From the NCBI GenBank assembly GCA_021432635.1, contig MU270057.1, positions 1 through 64,000 on the forward strand: a stretch of DNA of 64,000 nucleotides. The letters are read 5' to 3'. The notes below the pieces were generated by a model, which ran no database searches, was not told where the DNA came from, and saw only the letters and a program-made list of their open reading frames with translations. Of this stretch, positions 1 through 9,318 are shown piece by piece. The position numbers and the translations under genes are program-made. This DNA comes from Thozetella sp. PMI_491. Taxonomy: Eukaryota; Ascomycota; Sordariomycetes; Chaetosphaeriales; Chaetosphaeriaceae. Each line of letters starts with the position of its first letter. The first letter of the stretch is position 1.

Positions 1-377
1 TAATACTATGAGTGCTTCGTCTCTCTAGGAGAGATACTTGCTCAACGCAATAAAGAACCTACCCAGCGCATAATTGAGGCTTCAACTGCAGTGGATTGTA
101 TCGATGTGGCCAGCGAGGAGGAGGAGGAGGAGTCTGGCAGTGAATATGCTGTGGAGCCTCCTCGGCGTGGCTGGCGCCGGTAAAACGAAGATCTGGCTGG
201 GTGGTTTCATACTGGTTGAATGGGCTGTTGAGTAAGGAGCAGATTGCACTAGTTTTTACGTTCACAGAGTAAAAATTGACTGAGTTGTGGCTGTTTTACT
301 ATATATGAGCCATATGGCTGGCGTGGATATGAGATGGTCGGTTGAGGGGGGGGGGTCGGTTGGCATGCAGGTCGACT
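1..377 (+). mobile_element. 3' end of a Fot1/pogo-like DNA transposon (truncated by the window edge)
   Basis: This stretch matches the last ~370 bp of the full-length element at 52575-54531. It holds the C-terminal coding tail of the transposase on the plus strand, an acidic Glu/Ser run followed by a Pro-Pro-Arg-Arg end and a stop at 181-183. It ends in the same terminal inverted repeat (G-rich run, then GTTGGCATGCAGGTCGACT) followed by a TA at 378-379, the expected target duplication. Compared with the other copy there are scattered C/T and G/A differences, including an Arg-to-Cys codon change, and a stop at 1-3 in the transposase frame, so this copy is probably dead too. The 5' part lies outside the window. 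Confidence 0.85.
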
Positions 378-502
378 TACAGATCCTCCACAGCTCGCCA
401 GCGCTGCGAACCGCTATTCCAACAATTGATGAAAAAGAAATTCCCGGGTGAGGCCTAGCGACCCATAACTAAAACAAATATGTTCTCTTGATCAATCGCA
501 GA

Positions 503-862
503 TTACTGGAGCGAATAACCCTCCCCAGGAACAGACCTCGACGTATCGTCAGCATCTATACACACAGGATTGCGGCGAATCCAGAGAGTGGTAGCGAGAT
601 AGAAACTTACATGCCCATCCACAGTGCAGTTGTGCATCCCTCTCCCGATACTACCGTCGAGACCACCACCGGCAGCACAGTTCAGCAGAAGCCCGGCGGC
701 GTCCGCCGGGGCGGTGATATTGCATTCGTTGGTGGCGAGAATGCAAACACCGGTAAACGGGGTACCTGTCGCCTGTCGATCGATGAGAGAAGAAGGAAGG
801 GCATATAGTCTGTAGGAGAAGAGGGTGGTGGCGAGCGCTGCGGCGGTCATGGAGAAATACAT
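503..862 (-). CDS. Small putative secreted protein
   Basis: The reading frame opens at 862 with a hydrophobic leader of about 20 residues ending near Leu-Pro, a plausible signal peptide; an in-frame position at 886 is less signal-like. The body is short with four or five cysteines and Gly/Asn-rich loops. A good donor (GTAAGT, from 613) and an acceptor (CTCCAG, ending at 506) bound a 108-nt segment that is a multiple of three, so spliced and unspliced forms share the stop at 503-505. The spliced form would be about 83 residues, the unspliced form 119. No family is recognised. Expression is not shown by the sequence. Confidence 0.45.
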   Translation of the reverse strand: MYFSMTAAALATTLFSYRLYALPSSLIDRQATGTPFTGVCILATNECNITAPADAAGLLLNCAAGGGLDGSIGRGMHNCTVDGHVSFYLATTLWIRRNPVCIDADDTSRSVPGEGYSLQ

Positions 863-886
863 TTTGCCCTTGGTAATGTTGGCCAC

Positions 887-1393
887 CTGGGGAGTTTTAT
901 TTCTAGATAGATCAACGCTTGGATGGCGTGGTCAAGATATGCCCAGTATCTTCCTGGAGAGTCTTGGCTTCTTATATTTCCCGAGGGGTCTCGCTAGGTT
1001 TGCCAGTTCTGCCTGTTTCCGTTTAGTGATGATGGGCTTAAGATTGATTACTGGTCCCAAACCGAATTGGTCAATCTGACAGTACGGAAAGGACATGTAT
1101 CAAGACCACTTTGGTATTAATACTGGGAAGAGGGTGTTTGGTATGAGTAAGCGTTGTCTCGTAAACCAACCATTGATATGTAGGTGGCCAGTTAGAGGCA
1201 CTGGAAAAACGACGTTGTCAGACCCTGTGGGTAGACGCCAGCGTAATGAACCTTATTCTTAACGTTTAGGGAGCAGCAATCGCAAGCAGTGACCTTTGTG
1301 CGAGCCACAGAAAAGGAGCATGTCTATTCGTTCCCATGTGCCTCGGATATGACAGTCTCGCTAATTACAAAACAGTCGCATGGCAATGGGCAG
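887..1393. other. Gene-free stretch
   Basis: No convincing coding region, repeat or RNA gene is visible here. It separates the small secreted protein from the 3' end of the EthD gene. Confidence 0.5.
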
Positions 1394-1876
1394 CTACTGA
1401 CTTGGGCCGGCGTTCGGAATATCCATCACAATTTTGCCGTTTTCAATGAATCGATATTCTTTGGCACCTGCTTTCAAAGCCATGTCGCGCCATTCCAGGG
1501 CCGCTTTCTGAGGGACTACAAAAGCGGGAGGATCTCTGGGAATCGGTCTAGATCCGGACTCGTCATGAAGAAAACGACGCTCATCGGGTAGCACATATTC
1601 TTCATAGAAGGCATCTTTGCCCCCCGTCTCCGTCTTTCGCGGTTCTGCGAATGCGAGAGCCGCAACACCATCTCCTGGGAGGCCTAAAGAATCGGGTACG
1701 TCGTCCGGAAGGTGGATTTGGAAGTAGTGGACGACACCGAGTCGCGTGAACCAATCAAGGACCAGCTGGCCGTGATTGAGCCACGATTCACAAAACTCTG
1801 CGTGCGTAGTCCCAGGTTTGCGGAAGAGGGGGCCGCCGCTCCAGCGCAGGTTTTCTTCAAAGATCGTCTCAGACAT
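1394..1876 (-). CDS. EthD-domain (dimeric alpha/beta barrel) protein
   Basis: A single exon of 160 residues from the Met at 1876; an in-frame Met at 1936 would add 20. It shows the EthD pattern of a Lys/Arg-Lys-Pro-Gly turn, a 'HAEFCESWLNHG' helix segment, and later a Phe-Tyr-Glu-Glu/Pro-Asp-Glu-x-x-Phe-Leu segment followed by a short beta strand at the C terminus. EthD proteins are small cytosolic ferredoxin-like folds; several in fungi act as dehydratases or decarboxylases on polyketide-derived aromatics, others have no known role. The window carries an aromatic PKS, but it is 41 kb away, so a pathway link is only a possibility. The N terminus is unusual in having a longer lead before the first strand. 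Confidence 0.6.
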   Translation of the reverse strand: MSETIFEENLRWSGGPLFRKPGTTHAEFCESWLNHGQLVLDWFTRLGVVHYFQIHLPDDVPDSLGLPGDGVAALAFAEPRKTETGGKDAFYEEYVLPDERRFLHDESGSRPIPRDPPAFVVPQKAALEWRDMALKAGAKEYRFIENGKIVMDIPNAGPSQ

Positions 1877-3009
1877 TTCGTAGTTTAGATACGTTTCGGC
1901 ACTCAAGAGTTCAACCTTGTTCAAGGTGAAGAGCATAATGCCAGGCGGGGAATGTCATCACAATGCTTACTTGCAGCGATTTAGGCAGACACTTGATGAC
2001 AAATGCCACATGCGATTGAGGTAAAGTCAAGATGAATCGAGATATGTATAAACCTAACATGTGTGCAGTATCTCTGATTGAGCTGTCTTAGGTTTCTTCC
2101 CTAATTGGGTACTTACCCAGGTTTCGGTTGGCATCCAGAGCAAATCGGAGGCATTCGGAACTTCCGCACCAGTTCTGATATAATTAGGGCTAGCCCAGGA
2201 AAGCCGAAGGGACATGGAGAGCGTCACTTGGGGTAAGCCATATTTAAAAATCACTCTTTTGCAGCGCGAAGCTGTAATGTGTTAATGCACGATGCCACGT
2301 TGCAGATTCTCGCGGTAGTGGTAACTGAGGTTCGATGAAAGTAGAGAGCTAGCCTGGGTTATGTCGTAGAATAGTTTAATACTGTGGTGCGAAAGCGCAG
2401 CTCGTTTATAGTACCTTATTCATATAGTTAACGATGTCCCACTTCCTGCGTGCCCCGGATGGCTCTCAGTTGGCAACTGAAAATTCTGGGGCATAAGCGC
2501 TAGAAAAACTAGTGTATGCTAGATTCTAAATTGTGCTGTCCACTACCGAAGTACTGGGGACGGAGGGCACGCACTTTTGGCGAGTGCCTGAGAGAGGCGG
2601 AGCAATCATGGGAAAATTGTTGCCTCAACAAAAGAGTTCAAGAGTTTACCTCTATTTGCCGGCCCAACTTCTGAAATACTGGTGGCACTGCCTAAATAAA
2701 CCGGTTCCTTTATGTGCGACTTGGGGTCTATTGTACTACCAAACACGAGAAGGATGGAGCGAACCCAGCCAAAGTGCAACTTAGCTAAGCCTGATACGGC
2801 CGCGCGAGGCTACATTGAAAATCGACTTCATTAACCCTGAATCCTTTATTGCACGTTCAGATGATACCCTACCACTCAATACCAAGCGGGCCGGCGACAG
2901 GCCCGCGGCTAGGCAGCATTAAAATAAATAGACGTACAAGGCTCGGCCAGCCAGCAGAGTTCTGTAGGCCTGCTTACTTCTGAGCTCTACAACCGACTCA
3001 GGCATCACG
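1877..3009. other. Intergenic region, no gene seen
   Basis: About 1.1 kb with only short unsupported frames on both strands. It contains the upstream regions of the EthD gene (minus) and the SGNH gene (plus). No repeat or RNA gene was recognised. Confidence 0.5.
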
Positions 3010-4923
3010 ATGGGCATACTAGGCGTGATTACCGTTTGCCTACTTGGGCTCAGCGCTGTGGATGGGGCTGCGACGCCAGTGCTGAAAAATGACCTCCAGT
3101 CTAGAGGCAGTGGCGCCAACACTGCTGAGATTCTCGTCACCGCGTTGCGTGATGAGAGCTTCGTGGCTGGGGGGGCTCTCGAGGAGAGGGACTCTCTCTC
3201 CAACAAGAAATTGAGGATTATGCCTCTAGGAGGTCTGGTAGTGGGTCTTCGACTGTGCGAGTGTGCATGCTAACCTATTTTGCAGACTCTATCACCTGGG
3301 GTGTTGGTAGTAGCGACGGCAACAGCTACCGTTACGACCTGCTCAAGCTCCTCAACAGCGCAGGAAACACTGTTAACATGGTTGGTTCCACGCATTCCGG
3401 TAGCATGGCGAACAACGACAACGAAGGCCACAGCGGCTATGTCATCTCTCAGATTGCGGCCCAGACTAGTGCCTATAACACTCGGCCCAACGTCGCCCTC
3501 CTGCACGCGGGCACTAACGACATGAACGCTCCTACCGACCCGGATACGGCACCGCAGAGACTGGATGCTCTCGTCAGTCAGCTCTTTACTGCCTTCCCGG
3601 ACGCCACCATCGCCCGTGGCACTCATCATTCCATCGAAGACGTCTACGACTATGGCCCGTATCGTAACGTACAACCAGGCCATCGCACAGCTCATGATGG
3701 CCCGCCAGGCGGCCGGGCAGCACTTGGTGATCGCGGACATGGCAAGCGCCGTAGGTGTGGGTGACCTTGCCGACAACCTGCACCCGAACGACTCTGGCTG
3801 CAATAAAATGGCCCAGACTTGGATGGCAGCACTCTCGCAGGCTGCGGCGAAGGGTTGGATCCAAGATCCGGTGCCTAGCGACGCAATCGGCCCCCACCGC
3901 GTGTTCTGCAGTACCAACCCGGCCTGGAACCCGCAGGGGCAGATCGCCACCGGGGCCGGAGTGGGATCGAGCTTATTCGCTACACAAAGATGCTCCCATG
4001 GTTCCAATGGCAACTGCCAGTGCGACGCAACGGCTGAATACGCAGTAACGTCTGCATTGGCCACATCGACCGACGCGTGCGATGTAGCCACTCTCCATGG
4101 GACAGTCAACCACGCTATCCATTTTGCTGACCTGAACGGTGACGGGAGGGCCGAGTTTCTCTTCGTCGAGGCCTCGGGTCGCACTTCGGCCTGGCTGAAC
4201 CAAGGTGGCCCGGACCAGGGATCAAACGCGGCGAAAATCTCGTGGCTTTCGTCCGGCGAGATCGCAACCGGGGTCGGCGCGCCGCGGGGCAAGATCCACT
4301 TCGCCGACATAAACGGCGACGGTCGGGCCGACTATCTCGTGGTCAACGACAACGGTAGCGTCGACATGTGGATGAATATGGGCGGACCAGATAACGGGGC
4401 TAACGCCGCCAAGGTCGGCTGGTCTGCCCAGGGGACCATCGCGGCGGGCATCGGGAAGGATGGTGCCGGCGTGCGGTTCGCAGATCTGGATGGAGATGGC
4501 AGGGCGGACTACCTGTATCTCTACGACAACGGCGCCGTGGAGGCGTACCTGAACCTCGGAGGGCCAGACCAGGGTCCCAATGCCGGCCAGGTATCGTGGC
4601 GGGCCCAGGGCATCATTGCAACCGGGGTGGGGCGGTCGAGGGCAGAGGTCATCCTGGCCGACGTCAACGGGGACGGACGTGCGGACTATATTACGATAGA
4701 CAGGACCGCCACCGACAGCGCGGCATCGGTTTGGATCAACGGAGGCGGGCCGAGTGCCAACCCGGCCCAGGTGACGTGGCTCCCGCAGGGCGTGATTGCC
4801 ACGGGAGTACAAAAGCCCGGGTACGGGGTTCACTTTGCGGATCTCACCGGCGACTCGAGAGCCGAATACCTGTGGGTCGACTTTGATTCGTCGGCGACTA
4901 ACGCGTGGCTCAATATGTGCTAG
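3010..4923 (+). CDS. Secreted SGNH/GDSL hydrolase with C-terminal VCBS/FG-GAP-type repeats (apparent frameshift)
   Basis: Exon 1 is 3010-3232, then a 53-nt intron 3233-3285 with a CTAAC branch site. The protein starts with a signal peptide (about 20 residues). Splicing rebuilds the SGNH block I (Gly-Asp-Ser-Ile-Thr-Trp-Gly). Block III is Gly-Thr-Asn-Asp and block V Asp-Asn-Leu-His-Pro-Asn-Asp, giving the Ser and the Asp/His of an esterase or lipase active site. The C-terminal half carries five repeats with Asp-x-Asn-Gly-Asp-Gly-Arg-Ala-Asp/Glu, the calcium-binding motif of VCBS/FG-GAP propeller blades, spaced about 50-60 residues apart. Frame 3 runs to about 3611 and frame 1 resumes directly afterwards with the next expected strand, so one extra base sits in the CCC run at 3613-3615. 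This is either a sequence error or a recent disabling mutation. Likely an extracellular carbohydrate or lipid esterase. Confidence 0.75.
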
Positions 4924-5261
4924 CCGCGCGTTAGCGAAAGATCTATCTAGGTTGTACTACGTATCTCTGTCTCTTCGCTGCTTCTCTGTGTGGGCTCGTA
5001 GCTGTCTAGTTGTCACGTCTTGGGAAGCTCCGTAGACGCTCGGAGCTTAAGTGTGGGTATAGAACCCGATGCGCCCTTGTAGCCACAAGCGACGCCCTTC
5101 CCTGCATTGTCATAGGCTGCAGTCACAGTGGATAAATATAGCGCCGTCTCCAGCCATGACTCGAGCAAAAGTTCCGACACCCTATTTATGTGATCGCGGG
5201 GTTTCGCGCTACCTTGTGACCTTGTCCAGTTTATAGGCAAACACAATCGGAAACTGCTGCA
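4924..5261. other. Short intergenic region
   Basis: 338 bp between the SGNH stop and the DJ-1-like start. No gene or repeat is visible; it must hold the terminator of one gene and the promoter of the next. Confidence 0.5.
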
Positions 5262-5982
5262 ATGGCTTCGAACTCGGCTCGTGGGTCACCCCACCACCAC
5301 CCCAACCATGATCGACGCCATCTAACCATCACTAGTCCCGAAAAGCTTTGGGCTCCTGCTCTACCCTGGTTTTGAGGCGCTCGATGCCTTCGGGCCAATG
5401 GAGGTGCTCAATGACCTGTCTCGCACCCACGAGATGTCGCTGTCCATCATCGCAGCAACCCGCGAGCCCGTTTCTACCGCTTGGAAGGATACGCACAGAG
5501 TCGGGCAGAGCGTGGTCCCCACGCATACGTTTGCTGATGACCCGGACCTCGATGTTCTCTTCATCCCGGGCGGCTGGGGCGGCTTCGAGACCGGTCCAGA
5601 GCTGCTCGAGTACTTGCGGAAGGCAGCGTCGAAGACCAAGTACATCATCACGGTCTGCAACGGAGCTTCGGTGGCGGCGCAGGCAGGGATCCTGGATGGC
5701 AAGAGGGCCACGACGAACAAAGCGTACTGGAAGGAGTGCGTCAAGTTCGGCCCCAAGACAACCTGGGTTGCGCATGCTCGCTGGGTGCGAGATGGCGATA
5801 CGTGGACATCGTCGGGCGTCAGTGCCGGCATCGACGTGGCGCTGGCCTGGATTGCATCGATATTTGGAGAAGAGAAGGCGACCGACTTGGCGAATAGTAT
5901 GGAGTTCACTAGAGCTCCCTCGGCATCCGATGATCCCTTTGCGGCTATGTACAACTGCGAGGACGTCCCTAGCCAGGCTTAG
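5262..5982 (+). CDS. DJ-1/PfpI family protein (class I glutamine amidotransferase-like)
   Basis: A 19-nt first exon, 5262-5280, is joined over a 55-nt intron (5281-5335, CTAAC branch, CACTAG acceptor) to exon 2, 5336-5982, giving 221 residues. The splice restores the first strand of the fold, ending Leu-Leu-Leu-Tyr-Pro-Gly-Phe. The hallmarks are a Pro-Gly-Gly-Trp-Gly-Gly loop and the nucleophile elbow 'ITVCNGASV', whose Cys is the usual catalytic residue. The family includes isonitrile hydratases, glyoxalase III-type enzymes and protein deglycases; which activity applies cannot be told from sequence. It is cytosolic with no signal peptide. The gene follows the SGNH hydrolase on the same strand with 338 bp between them, and no functional link is evident. 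Confidence 0.85.
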
Positions 5983-6853
5983 TGGATACACCCCCGTAGC
6001 AGGCAAACATTGCGCGGAGTAAACGCATCCAAAAGGGACAAACAATGGATTTCATACTCATCGGGCGGTTACCGAAGTGAAGGGCAACTAGTTATCAGCG
6101 AAGCTAGGGAAAAAACAGGGCGAGCTGCTTTGGTAAGCCCCACGAGAACATGCCCTTCCAAGAGTTCCTTTTTGCCTGCCAAGCCGTCACCGCCCCTAAG
6201 TGTACAATAGAGCGGGCAGCATGCACGAGACAATGCCAAAAGACGAAAAAAAAAAAAAAAACGAGAAACCAAAAAAAAAAAAAAAAAAAAAATCAAAGGG
6301 TTGCGTTCTCATGTCTCAATGCCCCTCCCAATCCTTCGAATCAAATCACAAGATACCTCAGACTTAAGTGCACGTCTGCCTACCCCAAGTACAGGTGGTA
6401 AGTACTGTAAGAGGTACTGTACTGTACATACTTATCTACCCTAGCCTTTGGTTGGTACCTGCCTCAATAGCATTAGAAGCGCTGACTTGTCAGCCCACTT
6501 CAGCCGTAATCTCCCCAAGCCCAAGACGTGACGCGATTTTTTTTCCCATGCGCATTTCTCCCTGTGTTCTCGTGCTGCGCCGCTCGTTCCTGGCAAATCA
6601 GCATTCTTTGGGGCTAAATAGGCCCCTCGCTAACAGAAGACCTTCCTTTTGCCATCCCCTAAATCCCATACCAGCTCGCGCAGGACGTTTCGCCGTGTCG
6701 CGCTTTGCATTGTCGCCGCCCAAGTTTTGCTAGTGTGTAACCTGCCTTAATCCAACCACTGGGTGGCCTTCAGGTGTCGGAGGACATTCACCGTCTATCT
6801 TTCCGACGCGACTCGCCATGGCCACATGCTGACTAGACACCGGGGCTGCAGGA
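5983..6853. other. Intergenic region with poly(A) tracts
   Basis: 870 bp with no supported gene. Its only notable content is the pair of A runs at 6246-6292. The part next to 6854 should carry the promoter of the FAD oxidase. Confidence 0.5.
6246..6292. repeat. Two poly(A) tracts (A16 and A22)
   Basis: Sixteen A residues at 6246-6261 and twenty-two at 6271-6292 are separated by a 9-nt spacer. They lie about 265 bp after the DJ-1-like stop. They could be simple slippage tracts or the tail of an old retrotransposed sequence; no target duplication was found. Confidence 0.9.
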
Positions 6854-8832
6854 ATGCCTCGGGCCTTGAACTGGGCCAAATGGCTTGCGCTGGTGATTAG
6901 CGGCCTTGCTCGAGCCGAAGCCGGACTCTATTTTGAGGATGGCCAGGCACCGCTTGGGATGGCTGATAACAGCACTACTGCGAGTTGTCACCGGGTTGTG
7001 AGTCGCTGCAGGCACTGGGCTGCGATGCGAGCCACAGAGCTAATCTTGGGCTCTATCTACCTAGTGTGCGCAGCTACAGGCAACCGGCCACGCCGAGCTC
7101 ATCACTCACTATCCAGACCTCCCCGCCGGCTTCGCAGCGCAATTCTTCACTGAACAGCAGCGACAGATGGTCCCGCTCTGCGTCGCCCAGCCACGGTCCG
7201 CTGCCGCCGTTTCTCTCGTGGTGAGAGCCGTAACGGAGCAGCGATGCCCGTTCGCGGTCAAGAGCGGCGGGCATAGTGTCGCTCCGGGCTCGTCCTGCCG
7301 GCATGACGGTCTGCTCCTGGATCTCCAACTCCTAAATCAGGTTGAGGTTTCCGAGGATAGAAGTGCTACAATGGTAGGCCCTGGTGCTAAGTGGGGAGAT
7401 GTTTACAAGAAGCTTGAACCGCAGGGCCTCATGGTGGTGGGCGGGCGGGTCGCCTCTGTCGGCGTGGGCGGGTTTATTCAGGGAGGTAAGTCGGCCGTTG
7501 CTCCCAACCTAGTCAGCTTATCGTGACCAAGATAGGTGGAATCTCGTTTTTGTCCCGCCGCCACGGGTGGGCGCTGGACAATGTCCGGAGTTTTGAGGTA
7601 AGTCTCCTTCGGTACACCCCCGTTTCTACCTGGACACTAAATCTCCGTCTAGGTTGTACTTCCAAACGGCACGGTGACAACCGCAAGTTCAAGCTTGAAC
7701 CCAGACCTCTTCTTTGCAATTCGTGGCACGGGTAGCAACTTCGGCATCGTAACTCGGTTCGAGCTTGAGACCTACCCCTACGAGTCATCATGGGGAGGGA
7801 CGAACGTGAACTTTCTCAGTGACCACCCCGAGAGAAAAGCGGCTCTAGGTCTGCAAGACCGATTTGACTGGACATTTGAGTCGGGTTTAATTGCTGTGTC
7901 TAACGCGGTCCAGGCGATAGCTGCTAAGCTGGGATTTGGAGCCAGAGCGGACCAATGGTTCACCGCATTTCTCGACGTTACTGACGAGGCACAGACGGAT
8001 CGCTCGGCGCACGCTTTCATCGTTGCCGCGTGGGTCCCGAGGGTCAAGGCGTATCTTCTAGGCATCACCTACTCGTACGAGCAGCCGGTAGAGAACCCTC
8101 CCGCGCTTCAGAACGTTACCTCGATTCCCACCCTCGACGCTACGGCTCGCCTGGCTCCAATGTCGGCTTTCGCAGAAGAAATCGAAGGCCAGAGCACAAC
8201 CGGAAGCGTCGGAGATAGGTCAGTCTATTAGCGCGAGAGTCCTATTTACTTAATACCGGCACTCTTGCTTACTCCTACAGAATATACTGGCGAACCGTGA
8301 GCTTCAAAGTGAATCGCGAGCTCCCCTCCAAGCTCTGGGATATCTTTGTCGCGGAGACCTTCGAGTACAGGCTAGCTGTGCCAGAGTCCACCCCCAGCCT
8401 GAATATGCAGGTTCTTGGGAAGCACGAGATTGCCCTCTTCTCGAGGAATGGCGGCAATGCTCTAGGAGTCGATGTGGAAGACGGGCCACTGCTCTGTTCG
8501 TACCCTACTGCGCCCATCCCCCTTCTTGCTCGCTATGACGAGGTCTAGGCTAACGGTGGCATGTAGTCTTCGGCATAGCGACCAGCTATGTCGGAGAAAA
8601 GAACGATGAGCTTGTCAAAAAGATGGTAGACAGGATAATAGACAGAGCCATGGAGCTGGGGAAGGAGATGGGGGTCTACCATCCGTTTTTTTACTCCAAC
8701 TATGAAACACCGGGTCAACACGTGTATGCTGGACTCGCCCCAAAGACCCGGCTGCGATTACTGGAACTGCAGCAAAGTTACGACCCTGGACGAGTCTTTG
8801 CGGACCTGCAGCCCGGGCATCTATGGCTATGA
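6854..8832 (+). CDS. Secreted FAD-linked oxidoreductase, berberine-bridge-enzyme type
   Basis: Six exons: 6854-6997, 7065-7485, 7536-7597, 7653-8218, 8281-8495 and 8567-8832, 557 residues. All introns are GT-AG; the last donor (GTTCGT) is weak but its CTAAC branch and frame fit. A signal peptide covers about residues 1-22. The PCMH-type FAD domain is clear: 'PFAVKSGGHS' holds the His expected to attach FAD, and later come Gly-Gly-Ile-Ser-Phe-Leu-Ser and 'AIRGTGSNFGIVT'. The C terminus, with Tyr-x-Asn-Tyr and a final Tyr-Asp-Pro segment, is the BBE tail. Such enzymes oxidise sugars, alcohols or secondary-metabolite intermediates with O2, releasing H2O2. It may act on a polyketide or on plant sugars; the substrate cannot be read from sequence. 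Confidence 0.88.
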
Positions 8833-9318
8833 CTCGGGGGTTGCGCGAATAGAAGCTGCATAGTCACCTTGTAGCAAGTCACTCCCGCTTATGATGGTGG
8901 CGAGAGGCTGAATTCATCTTTTGCCGTCACATCGCCGCCCTTGTTTCGGCTAGCAACCGTGTGATTGCCTTGCCGCCGTCTTTATCAACCTGCATCAGTA
9001 CCGTCTTTCTCCTTGGTCGTTTATAGGTTTTCCATGTTTGATGCTGTACATGCCGCTTAGAATATGAAGGACAGGCCATACTATATATAGTAAAGTAAAC
9101 ATAATATGTGGGAATTTAGGTATACACCATAAGTCCCCCGTAGCCAGATTACTACAGGGCCATAAGCAAACCACAGCAAGAGCGTTATCGCACCGGGTAT
9201 AGGGTCGCCAGGTTAGGTGCCAACAGTAAAGATTTCTGTTTTCTAATCCAACTAAGTACAACCTTCTCACAAGATAACAGCTTGAAGATATGCAATCTAG
9301 GAGCAGCATAGTCCTAGC
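8833..9318. other. 3'-3' intergenic region
   Basis: 486 bp between two convergent genes (FAD oxidase and CHAT protease). No gene is visible; it should hold both polyadenylation regions. Confidence 0.5.

Noticed and set aside
5332-6045. Minus-strand frames of up to 237 aa over the DJ-1-like gene
   Set aside because: The plus-strand gene has conserved catalytic motifs and consistent splicing; the opposite frames have no features.
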